Positions 1 through 6,155 of a stretch of 7,619 bases of DNA are shown one piece after another (the first letter of the stretch is position 1; each line of letters starts with the position of its first letter). A model generated the notes under the pieces. That model was given only the letters and a program-made list of their open reading frames with translations, was not told the DNA's origin and made no database searches. Source of the DNA: Actinomycetes bacterium (lineage in GTDB: Bacteria; Actinomycetota; Acidimicrobiia; Acidimicrobiales; Microtrichaceae); assembly GCA_023437745.1 (NCBI GenBank), contig JAEZFI010000193.1, positions 1-7,619 of the forward strand, written 5' to 3'. Position numbers and translations under genes: made by a program.

Positions 1-14
1 CGCCAGTTCTGGCG
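1..14. terminator. Possible terminator stem after the ABC operon (cut by edge)
   Basis: CGCCAG and CTGGCG are perfectly complementary with only TT between them (effectively a 5-bp stem with a 4-base loop), 27 bases beyond the stop of permease B. It is short, lacks a T-run and touches the window edge, so any flanking stem bases are unseen. The rest of 15-40 shows nothing notable. Confidence 0.25.
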
Positions 15-40
15 CGATCCACGACACAGAACGGCGGTGC

Positions 41-748
41 TCAGGCGACGTCGCGGAGGCGGAGGGTGAGCACCGTGGCCGCCACGGCGGCCAGCGTCAC
101 CACGGCGAGGACGATGCCCGACGGCAGCGGCTCGAACCAGGCCACCGGCAGCTCGACCCCGGTGCGCCCCGACACGATCGAGAGGGCGTGCGCCCGGATC
201 GACAGCGCGCCCAGGGAGCGGCCGCCCCGGGCCGCGAACTGCTCGACGATCAGCAGGTAGCCGACACCCCACACCAGGGCCCGGCGGCTGACGAGCCCCA
301 GCCACACGAAGACCGACGAGTACGCCGCGACCGCACCACCGGTGCCGAGCACCGCCGCCGCCGTGATCCGATCCGAGACCCCCAGCACCGTGCAGCCGGC
401 GAGCACGGGGACGAGCGCCATGGGCACGGCCAGCGTCCACGACGCGACGGCGGCGCTCGACGCCAGCCGCCAGCGGGCCACCGGCCGGAGCCAGAGGTAC
501 ACGAGCGTCCCGTCGTCGACCATGTCGCCGAGCACGCCGACGCCGAACACGAGCGCCGCCACCGGCGCGGCGAACGACACACCCACCAGGTCCACGAACT
601 GCACGGCGTCGAGGACGGTGACCCCGTCGGTCCGGGTGCGCGAGGCAACGGCCACCACCAGGACCACCACGCCGAGGAACCCGGCGAGGCGCGCCCGCGA
701 CGCCACGGCGCGCACGAACGTCGACCAGAGCGCGAAGGTCGCCGTCAC
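41..748 (-). CDS. ABC-2-type transporter permease B
   Basis: A 235-residue integral membrane protein that probably forms the membrane channel paired with the ATPase encoded just upstream. About six hydrophobic segments are visible, near residues 20-36, 50-73, 97-124, 129-152, 156-170 and 209-228. There is no signal peptide or large soluble domain. After the second segment comes DMVDDGTLVYLWLRPV (75-90), which resembles the coupling-loop pattern (acidic residues, GT, then RPV) of ABC-2 export permeases. The GTG start at 748 overlaps the TGA of the ATPase gene by four bases (GTGA), which decides the start and implies translational coupling. The same frame stays open far upstream, but that extension is antisense-type reading inside the ATPase gene. 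The substrate is unknown. The class assignment is good; a specific role (drug, lipid or polysaccharide export) would be a guess. Confidence 0.85.
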   Translation of the reverse strand: MTATFALWSTFVRAVASRARLAGFLGVVVLVVAVASRTRTDGVTVLDAVQFVDLVGVSFAAPVAALVFGVGVLGDMVDDGTLVYLWLRPVARWRLASSAAVASWTLAVPMALVPVLAGCTVLGVSDRITAAAVLGTGGAVAAYSSVFVWLGLVSRRALVWGVGYLLIVEQFAARGGRSLGALSIRAHALSIVSGRTGVELPVAWFEPLPSGIVLAVVTLAAVAATVLTLRLRDVA

Positions 749-1698
749 TGCGGGCGGGCCCCCTGCGTCAGATAGCGGAACACGCTCTCGAGGTCCTCGT
801 CGAGGGGCCGCACCTCCGTGAGCTCGGCACCCACCCGCACCGCGGTCGGAGCGAGCGCCCGGGCGAAGGTCGCCACGTCCGTGCAGGCGACCTCGACCTG
901 CCCGGTGCCGAGCCGGCACTCGGTGACCGCGCCCGACTCGATCAGCGCCGCGGCCAGGTCCTGCGGGCGATCGGTCCCGATCCGGAGGTGGTGGGGTCGG
1001 TCGTCCATCAACGCCCGGATCCCGGCCACGTCCCCCTCGGCCACCAGACGGCCCCGGTCGAGCACCACGACCCGCGACCCGAACCGCTCGACCTCCTCGA
1101 GCACGTGCGACGAGATGACGACGCAGCGACCCTGGCGGCCCAGCTCCCGCAGCGTGTCGATCATCCGCTCGCGCTGCCGCGGGTCGAGGCCGTTGAGCGG
1201 CTCGTCCACCACGAGGATCGACGGTCCCGTGACCAGCGCCTGCGCGATCTTCACGCGCTGCCGCATCCCGTTGGAGTACTGCTCGGTCGGGCGGGTGTCG
1301 TCCGGGTCCAGCTCGACGGCCTCGAGCGACGTGCGGGCGGCGGCGACCGGGTCCTCCACGCCGCTGAGGGTGCCGGCCAGCTCCACGAAGCGGAGTGCGC
1401 TGGTGCGGGGCAGCAGCCGGTGGTGCTGGGGCACGACGCCGACGAAGCGCGCGACACGGGGTTCCCGCCGGGGATCGTGCCCGTGGATGCGGACGACGCC
1501 GTCGGTGGGCCGGGTCAGGCCGCAGGCCAACCGGAGGACCGTCGACTTGCCGGCGCCGTTCGGGCCGAGCACTGCGGTCACGCCGGGTCCCAGCTCGCAC
1601 GAGACCTCGGACACCGCGACGACGCCGCGGTACCGCTTGGTGACCGAGTCGAGCGTGACCATCGGCGCGCCGGCGATCGCACGCAGCTCGCCGGTCAT
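745..1698 (-). CDS. ABC transporter ATP-binding protein B (ABC-2 exporter type)
   Basis: A 317-residue cytoplasmic ATPase expected to drive the neighbouring permease B. The nucleotide-binding domain is complete: Walker A GPNGAGKST at 45-53, Q-loop Gln91, signature YSNGMRQR at 141-148 (in place of LSGGQ, as is common in CcmA/drug-export ATPases), Walker B ILVVDEP at 161-167, D-loop near 168-172 and switch His198. A C-terminal extension of about 90 residues after the core (from about 225) resembles the accessory domain common in this exporter class. The ATG at 1698 overlaps the stop of permease A (ATGA), which supports this start. An internal Met13 is a possible alternative just before the first beta strand. 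The gene is third in a four-gene operon. No key residue is missing, so it should hydrolyse ATP. Confidence 0.93.
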   Translation of the reverse strand: MTGELRAIAGAPMVTLDSVTKRYRGVVAVSEVSCELGPGVTAVLGPNGAGKSTVLRLACGLTRPTDGVVRIHGHDPRREPRVARFVGVVPQHHRLLPRTSALRFVELAGTLSGVEDPVAAARTSLEAVELDPDDTRPTEQYSNGMRQRVKIAQALVTGPSILVVDEPLNGLDPRQRERMIDTLRELGRQGRCVVISSHVLEEVERFGSRVVVLDRGRLVAEGDVAGIRALMDDRPHHLRIGTDRPQDLAAALIESGAVTECRLGTGQVEVACTDVATFARALAPTAVRVGAELTEVRPLDEDLESVFRYLTQGARPQ

Positions 1699-2599
1699 CG
1701 CGCGGCCTCCACCCGGCGATAGGCCAGGGCCACCACCACCAGCGAGACCGCGATCCATGCCGCCGTGGCGGCGGCGACCTCCATGGCCGGGAGCTCCTCG
1801 TACGGGACGACGACCAGTGGGCTGGGCTCGCCGAAGATGCGGAACGTCGCCTCGTACGGGAGCGTCGCCAGGTTCGCGAGGTTCCAGCGTGGCGACGCCC
1901 CGCCCGACACCACGGCGAAGCCGACGAGCCCCGAGACGCCGACGAGCAGCCCGAGGAACGCCGCGGACGCGGCAGCGGTGCGCGTCGTGAGCGAGGAGAC
2001 CGCCAGCGAGACGGACGTCTGGACCGCGGCGATCACCGCTCCCGCAGCGAGGATCCGGCCGACGGTCGCCATCCACCCGTCGAGGCCCACCGGCCCGTAG
2101 CCCTGCGACGCGTACCCGGCCAGCAGGAGGAGCGGCGGCCCCACGGTGACCACCGAGAGCATGGCCGCGACCGCCACACCCTTCGACAGCAGGTAGGTGA
2201 CTCGGTTCAGCGGGGCGGCGAGGTAGAGGCCGAGCATGCCCGTCCGCCGGTCGGGGCAGAGCACCTCGGGCGCCACGAACGCCGCCAGCACGAGGATGGC
2301 CAGGACGATCTGCAGGTAGTTCCCGGCGTAGGACGGGATGAAGGCGTCGGCCATCGCCCGCCCCGGTGCCCCCTCCCGCTCCAGCCGGTTGCCGAGGACC
2401 GCCACCCCGATGAAGACGAGCGTCGGCACGTACGCCACCACGATCGCGAGGATCGGGAAGACCTTCGCCCGGGCCGGGCGGCCGATGCCCATCGCGTGGC
2501 GCAGCGTCACGGCGGTGACCGACCGCATGGCGCCGGCCACACCGGTGCGGGGCCCGTCGTGGGGCCGGTACCCGGTCGAGTGCAGGACGGCGCCGGAGG

Positions 2600-2603
<4 letters not shown>
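1695..2603 (-). CDS. ABC-2-type transporter permease A
   Basis: A 302-residue membrane protein, probably the channel subunit served by ATPase A. Hydrophobic segments lie near 48-71, 96-113, 139-164, 181-203, 211-233 and 275-294, giving six predicted helices after a 45-residue cytoplasmic N-terminus. Between helices 2 and 3 the segment PEVLCPDRRTGMLGLYLAAP (112-131) occupies the same place as the acidic/RPV loop in permease B, so the two permeases look like distant homologues. A periplasm- or exterior-side loop of roughly 40 residues precedes the last helix. The ATG at 2603 overlaps the stop of ATPase A (ATGA), and the gene's own stop overlaps the start of ATPase B. Met26 is an alternative start, but the overlap favours the longer form. 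The substrate cannot be inferred. Confidence 0.87.
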
Positions 2604-3520
<917 letters not shown>

Positions 3521-3527
3521 GGGCGTC

Positions 3528-3533
3528 AGCCTG
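3528..3533 (-). promoter_or_regulatory. Possible -10 element for the ABC operon (leaderless)
   Basis: CAGGCT on the minus strand keeps the A at position 2 and T at position 6 of an actinobacterial -10. It ends seven bases before the GTG of ATPase A, the same spacing seen for two other transcript-first genes here. No good -35 is visible; with a 17-base spacer it would read TGGCCC and fall inside the repeat at 3537-3637. Weak call. Confidence 0.35.
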
Positions 3534-3536
3534 TCA

Positions 3537-3637
3537 GTACTCGACGGGCCGGGCCAGCTCCGCTCAGTTTCGGCCTCGTCCCTCGGCCTTCTTCGGCTGC
3601 GCTACCCGGCCGTACTCGACGGGCCGGGCCAGCTCCG
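3537..3637. repeat. Structured dispersed repeat, copy A plus partial tandem copy
   Basis: This fills most of the 124-bp gap between the end of the MarR gene and the start of ATPase A. A 59-base core (3551-3609) matches 56 of 59 bases of 4826-4884 in the same orientation. The core is closed by complementary arms GGCCGGG (3547-3553) and CCCGGCC (3605-3611), so it can fold as a long hairpin. A 26-base segment is repeated exactly at 3537-3562 and 3612-3637, so a second unit begins 75 bases after the first and then breaks off 7 bases before the MarR stop codon. No open reading frame or transposase is present. The element could act as a terminator/attenuator for marR or be a non-autonomous mobile hairpin. 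Confidence 0.85.
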
Positions 3638-3644
3638 ACGCTCG

Positions 3645-4139
3645 TCACTCCTCGTCGCAGCGCGTCGTGCGCTCGATGCCGCCGAGGACGGCGCGCATGA
3701 TCTCGCCCAGCTGGCGCATCTGCTCCCGGGTCAGGTGGTCGAAGATCGCATGGCGGACGCTGGCGACGTGGGCCGGCGCAGCGTCCTCGACGCGCTCGGC
3801 GCCGGCGCGGGTGAGGCCCAGGTAGGCGCCGCGGGCGTCCGTCGGGCAGGTGCGTCGCTCGACGAGTCCGGCGGATTCGAGGCGCTGGAACCGGTAGGTC
3901 AGGAACGGTCGGGGCACGCCGAGCGTCTCGGCCAGCTCACCGAACCGCAGCTGCTGGTCGGGGACCTCGGAGAGCATGGCGAGGATGCCGTAGTCCTCGG
4001 GCGAGAGGCCGTGCGGCTTGAGGTCGCGGTCGAGCAGCCGGTCCAGCACCGTGATCGCCTTGATGAAGGCGCGCCAGGTCTCCTGCTCATCGTCGTCGAG
4101 CCAGGCGGGGTGCTCCCGATCCTCAGCCGCTGCGTCCAT
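3645..4139 (-). CDS. MarR-family transcriptional regulator
   Basis: A 164-residue winged-helix DNA-binding protein, expected to act as a dimeric, ligand- or redox-responsive repressor. N-terminal dimer helix around 14-40; helix with SPEDYGILAML at 46-56; helix LRFGELAETLG at 64-74; recognition helix from about 76 to 92; wing with TDARG (100-104) leading into LGLT, matching the DxRG motif of the family; C-terminal dimer helix 128-155. Two cysteines, Cys98 in the wing and Cys161 near the end, could be redox-sensitive, which is inference. The ATG at 4139 is chosen because a TACACT -10 ends seven bases upstream (leaderless) and the fold starts soon after. A TTG at 4205 is in frame but lies inside the divergent promoter region. 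It is divergent from the yceI-family gene, with palindromes between them, so it most likely controls that gene and itself. Confidence 0.92.
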   Translation of the reverse strand: MDAAAEDREHPAWLDDDEQETWRAFIKAITVLDRLLDRDLKPHGLSPEDYGILAMLSEVPDQQLRFGELAETLGVPRPFLTYRFQRLESAGLVERRTCPTDARGAYLGLTRAGAERVEDAAPAHVASVRHAIFDHLTREQMRQLGEIMRAVLGGIERTTRCDEE

Positions 4140-4146
4140 GTGGACG

Positions 4147-4175
4147 AGTGTAGCCCAGGGGTTGTTTGAATCGAA
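4147..4175 (-). promoter_or_regulatory. Predicted promoter of the marR-family gene
   Basis: On the minus strand, TACACT (4152-4147) is a good -10. A weak -35 TTCGAT (4175-4170) lies 17 bases upstream. The -10 ends seven bases before the ATG at 4139 and there is no Shine-Dalgarno sequence, so the transcript is probably leaderless. The -35 region overlaps the left palindrome, consistent with autoregulation. Confidence 0.6.
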
Positions 4176-4190
4176 ACGATCTGCTACCGT
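4162..4190 (+). promoter_or_regulatory. Predicted promoter of the yceI-family gene
   Basis: TTGTTT (4162-4167) and TACCGT (4185-4190) are separated by exactly 17 bases, a convincing -35/-10 pair. Transcription would start near 4197, giving a leader of about 29 bases that carries the Shine-Dalgarno sequence. The -35 overlaps the left palindrome, and the -10 and start site overlap the right one. Confidence 0.65.
4165..4176. promoter_or_regulatory. Candidate MarR operator 1 (imperfect palindrome)
   Basis: TTTGAATCGAAA is an imperfect inverted repeat related to the perfect palindrome at 4190-4201. It overlaps the -35 of the yceI-family promoter and the -35 region of the marR promoter, a position suited to repression of both. 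Confidence 0.5.
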
Positions 4191-4201
4191 TCGAATTCGA
4201 A
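4190..4201. promoter_or_regulatory. Candidate MarR operator 2 (perfect 12-bp palindrome)
   Basis: TTCGAATTCGAA is a perfect 12-bp palindrome covering the end of the -10 and the expected start site of the yceI-family gene. AT-rich palindromes of this kind are typical MarR-family operators and the base composition contrasts sharply with the GC-rich surroundings. Its centre lies about 25 bases (roughly two helical turns) from that of operator 1. Confidence 0.62.
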
Positions 4202-4213
4202 GCAATCATCTAC

Positions 4214-4218
4214 AGGAG
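4214..4218 (+). promoter_or_regulatory. Shine-Dalgarno site deciding the yceI-family start
   Basis: AGGAG sits seven bases before the ATG at 4226. It identifies that ATG as the start rather than the in-frame TTG at 4166, which lies within the promoter. It is the only clear Shine-Dalgarno sequence I found at a transcript-first gene in this window. Confidence 0.8.
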
Positions 4219-4225
4219 CACACCG

Positions 4226-4810
4226 ATGAGCGAGACCACCACTTCCGTCACCGAGCCCGTGCGCGTCGTCGAGGGCCGATCCGTCCCCGCCGCCGGCGCC
4301 TGGGCCGTCGACACCGCGCACTCCACCGTGGAGTTCGTCGCCCGCCACCTCATGGTCACGAAGGTTCGCGGCCGGTTCGCGGACTACTCCGTCGACCTCG
4401 TCGTCGGCGACCGCCCCGAGGACTCCTCGGTGAACGCGACCATCCAGGTCGCGTCGATCACGACCGGCGACGAGGGCCGCGACGGGCACCTCCTCTCCCC
4501 CGACTTCCTCGACGCAGAGCAGTACCCGACCATCACCTTCGTGTCGACGAAGGTCGAGCCCTCCGGCGACGAGTGGACGGTCACCGGTGACCTCACCGTG
4601 AACGGCGTGACCAAGCCGGTCCTCCTCTCCGTCGAGTTCAACGGCGCCGGCCAGGACCCGTGGGGCAACACCAAGGCGGGCTTCAGCGCCCAGACCGAGA
4701 TCGACCGCGAGGAGTTCGGCCTCACGTGGAACCAGCCGCTCGCCGGCGGTGGGGTCCTCGTGGGCAAGAAGGTGAAGATCGAGCTGGACATCCAGGCCGC
4801 CCGGGCCTGA
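4226..4810 (+). CDS. YceI-family protein (lipocalin-like isoprenoid/lipid-binding)
   Basis: A 194-residue protein of the YceI family, an eight-stranded barrel that in characterised members binds polyisoprenoids or other amphiphiles. Family landmarks are in order: W26..D29..H32S near the start, R40-H41 and the GRF segment at 49-51, then GRDGHLLSPDFLDAEQYP (84-101) and F105, GDLTVNGVTKPV (121-132), FGLTWN (164-169) with the closing strand GKKVKIELDIQ (180-190). No signal peptide is visible, so this is a cytoplasmic member, unlike the periplasmic E. coli YceI. The ATG is fixed by AGGAG seven bases upstream. It is transcribed away from a MarR regulator with palindromic operators between them. The MarR/YceI pairing is common in actinobacteria and proteobacteria, and suggests induction by a lipophilic or stress signal (inference). 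A dispersed repeat begins about ten bases after the stop. Confidence 0.92.
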   Translation: MSETTTSVTEPVRVVEGRSVPAAGAWAVDTAHSTVEFVARHLMVTKVRGRFADYSVDLVVGDRPEDSSVNATIQVASITTGDEGRDGHLLSPDFLDAEQYPTITFVSTKVEPSGDEWTVTGDLTVNGVTKPVLLSVEFNGAGQDPWGNTKAGFSAQTEIDREEFGLTWNQPLAGGGVLVGKKVKIELDIQAARA

Positions 4811-4817
4811 TTCTCTT

Positions 4818-4890
4818 CTGGTCCCGGGCCAGCTCCGGTCAGTTTCGGCCTCGTTCCTCGGCCTTCTTCCGCTGCGCTACCCGGGACCGG
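4818..4890. repeat. Structured dispersed repeat, copy B
   Basis: The core at 4826-4884 matches copy A (3551-3609) at 56 of 59 bases. Its closing arms are GGTCCCGGG (4820-4828) and CCCGGGACC (4880-4888), extended by a G-U and a C-G pair to 4818/4890. These arms differ in sequence from copy A but are again complementary, so the folded shape is conserved while the stem bases change. It lies just downstream of the yceI-family stop, mirroring the position of copy A downstream of marR. It may help terminate transcription, although no T-run follows. Confidence 0.85.
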
Positions 4891-4905
4891 TTCCCTCCAG
4901 GTCCT

Positions 4906-4945
4906 GCAGCATCCGTGGTCCTTCCCCCCGGGCCACGGATGCTGC
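4906..4945 (+). terminator. Strong hairpin, likely terminator without U-tract
   Basis: GCAGCATCCGTGG (4906-4918) pairs perfectly with CCACGGATGCTGC (4933-4945). Three further pairs toward the loop (one G-U) give a 16-bp stem with an eight-base loop. No T-run follows, as is common for hairpin terminators of high-GC actinobacteria. It lies between the yceI-family gene and the next, separately promoted gene, so terminating yceI transcription is the likeliest role. A regulatory role for the downstream gene is possible, because the stem ends only 27 bases before its ATG. Confidence 0.65.
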
Positions 4946-4960
4946 GCGTCCGGGCACGGT

Positions 4961-4966
4961 TAGCCT
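4961..4966 (+). promoter_or_regulatory. Predicted -10 element of the acidic small-protein gene
   Basis: TAGCCT ends six bases before the ATG at 4973, so transcription should begin at or next to that codon (leaderless). No convincing -35 is visible; that region overlaps the 3' arm of the preceding hairpin. Confidence 0.5.
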
Positions 4967-4972
4967 GAGGTG

Positions 4973-5347
4973 ATGGAGCGCTGGTCCGACGGCGACGAAC
5001 CCGGCGAGGGGGCCGGGGACGACGAGTGGGGCTTCCTGCGCGACCCCGACGACGACCCCGACGACAGCCCGCAGGTCTGGGTCGAGGCCGAGTGGCTCCC
5101 CGACACGTGGACGCATCCGGAGGTCATCCGCCCGACCCGCAGCGTCGACCGGTTCCGATCGACCGCCTCCGGGATGATGCTCGCCGGCATCGGGCTGACC
5201 CTGCAAGAGCTGCTCGAAGTCCCGCGGGAGGACCCGCCCATCGAGATCGAGGCGGCCGGCGAGCCGCCGTTCCCGCGTCAGGTCGACGTCGAGCTGGACC
5301 CCGACGATCCGTCGGCGTCGGTGATCGTCTGGCACGTCGACCGCTGA
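4973..5347 (+). CDS. Small acidic conserved-looking hypothetical protein
   Basis: A 124-residue protein that I do not recognise. The first ~35 residues are dominated by Asp, Glu, Gly and Pro and are probably disordered. A Trp/Pro-rich stretch (WVEAEWLPDTWTHPE, about 36-50) follows. A short amphipathic or hydrophobic segment, MMLAGIGLTLQELLEV (68-83), is too short and mixed for a clear membrane helix. The C-terminal part is acidic with beta-like VDVELDP and ASVIVWHV. There is no cysteine, signal peptide or known motif. The ATG at 4973 is preferred over the overlapping GTG at 4970 because of the TAGCCT box six bases upstream. Codon use matches its neighbours (third positions mostly G/C), which supports real coding. 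It converges on the glycosyltransferase gene with only seven bases between the stops. A cytoplasmic acidic adaptor or DNA-mimic-like protein is conceivable but unsupported. Confidence 0.8.
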   Translation: MERWSDGDEPGEGAGDDEWGFLRDPDDDPDDSPQVWVEAEWLPDTWTHPEVIRPTRSVDRFRSTASGMMLAGIGLTLQELLEVPREDPPIEIEAAGEPPFPRQVDVELDPDDPSASVIVWHVDR

Positions 5348-5354
5348 CCCCCGC

Positions 5355-6155
5355 TCACGACACCCCCTGCAACCGGCGGCCGCGCTGGCGGAGCCGGTGC
5401 CCGACCTGACCGGCGGCGAACCGGACGCGGTCGACGTGGATCACGTCGCCGTCACCGAGGTGCCGCAACCCCGCCGTCGGCGTCACGAAGGCCCGCCACT
5501 CAGGCGACGTGACGTGTGGGAACACGCCGTGACGATCAGCGACGCGCCGCTGGATCTGCTCGGGATCCCGGTACTGGTAGTGCCGGTTGACCAACGACCA
5601 GCGGCTCGGTGAGTCGGCCCACTCCGGGTACGTCTGCGAGCCGCTCCCCCACGCCCGACCCGGGTCGTGGCGCCACAGCCGGGACTCCCGCCAGTCGGCC
5701 CGGTACCACCGGCGGCGCTCCTGGATGGGGCGGGTGCGATCGTCGCGCCCCGCCTCCCACTCGGCGAGGTCCTCGTCGGTGAACGCGAACTGCGCCTGCC
5801 ACACCCTGATCCGGTTGTGACCCTCGGCGGCCGCGGCCCGGATCGCCGGGCGCGGGTCGCCCTCGATGAACTCGTCGGCGTCGAGCTGGAGCCACCAGTC
5901 GTCCCGTCCGAGGGAGTGCCGGACCTCGTCGTAGACGAGGCCTCGCAGTCCGTCGGAGAACGGGCCATCGTGACGGCCGACGGCCACGACGCGACCGTGC
6001 GTCGCCTTCGCCAGGTGCTCGATCAGCTCCCAGGTGCCGTCGTCGGAGCCGTTGTCGAGGTAGTGGAGGCGCTCGCACCAGCGCAGCGCGTGACGAGCGG
6101 ACTGCTCGAGGACGTCGACCTCGTTCTTCACGAGCCCGAGGCCGAACAGCTTCAC
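5355..6155 (-). CDS. Glycosyltransferase, family 2-like (GT-A fold)
   Basis: A 266-residue putative cytoplasmic glycosyltransferase. Near the N-terminus is LVKNE (8-12), followed by YLDNGSDDGT (32-41), the sugar-nucleotide binding pattern of the family-2 group with the KNE.....DNGSxDGT signature (Glyco_tranf_2_4-like). The metal-binding DxD motif is LDADEF (91-96). The second half is rich in Trp, Arg and His, with a region RHYQYRDPEQIQRR (191-204) common as an acceptor-side segment in this subfamily. No membrane helices are present. The start is a GTG at 6155 that overlaps the TGA of the upstream GntR gene (GTGA); the open frame extending further upstream lies inside that gene. Its donor and acceptor are unknown. 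Being translationally coupled to a FadR-type regulator is unusual. The enzyme class is well supported; a specific pathway is not. Confidence 0.88.
   Translation of the reverse strand: MKLFGLGLVKNEVDVLEQSARHALRWCERLHYLDNGSDDGTWELIEHLAKATHGRVVAVGRHDGPFSDGLRGLVYDEVRHSLGRDDWWLQLDADEFIEGDPRPAIRAAAAEGHNRIRVWQAQFAFTDEDLAEWEAGRDDRTRPIQERRRWYRADWRESRLWRHDPGRAWGSGSQTYPEWADSPSRWSLVNRHYQYRDPEQIQRRVADRHGVFPHVTSPEWRAFVTPTAGLRHLGDGDVIHVDRVRFAAGQVGHRLRQRGRRLQGVS

Noticed and set aside
41..1600. Permease B as a 519-residue protein
   Set aside because: The N-terminal half would be Arg/Pro-rich noise read from inside the ATPase B gene; the GTGA overlap at 745-748 gives a normal start.
988..1722. Long plus-strand open frame (244 codons) opposite ATPase B
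   Set aside because: It is antisense to a gene with all ABC ATPase motifs. Its product is His/Arg/Asp-rich without domains, as expected from GC-rich third positions.
3537..3637. CRISPR-like array
   Set aside because: Only one full and one partial unit are present with a 75-base period and no spacer series; the second full copy is over a kilobase away beside another gene.
4140..4205. Upstream TTG start adding 22 residues to the MarR protein
   Set aside because: The extension covers the divergent promoter and operators, and the -10 at 4152-4147 would lie inside the coding region.
4166..4225. Upstream TTG start adding 20 residues to the YceI-family protein
   Set aside because: It lies within the predicted -35 and operator; AGGAG points to the ATG at 4226.
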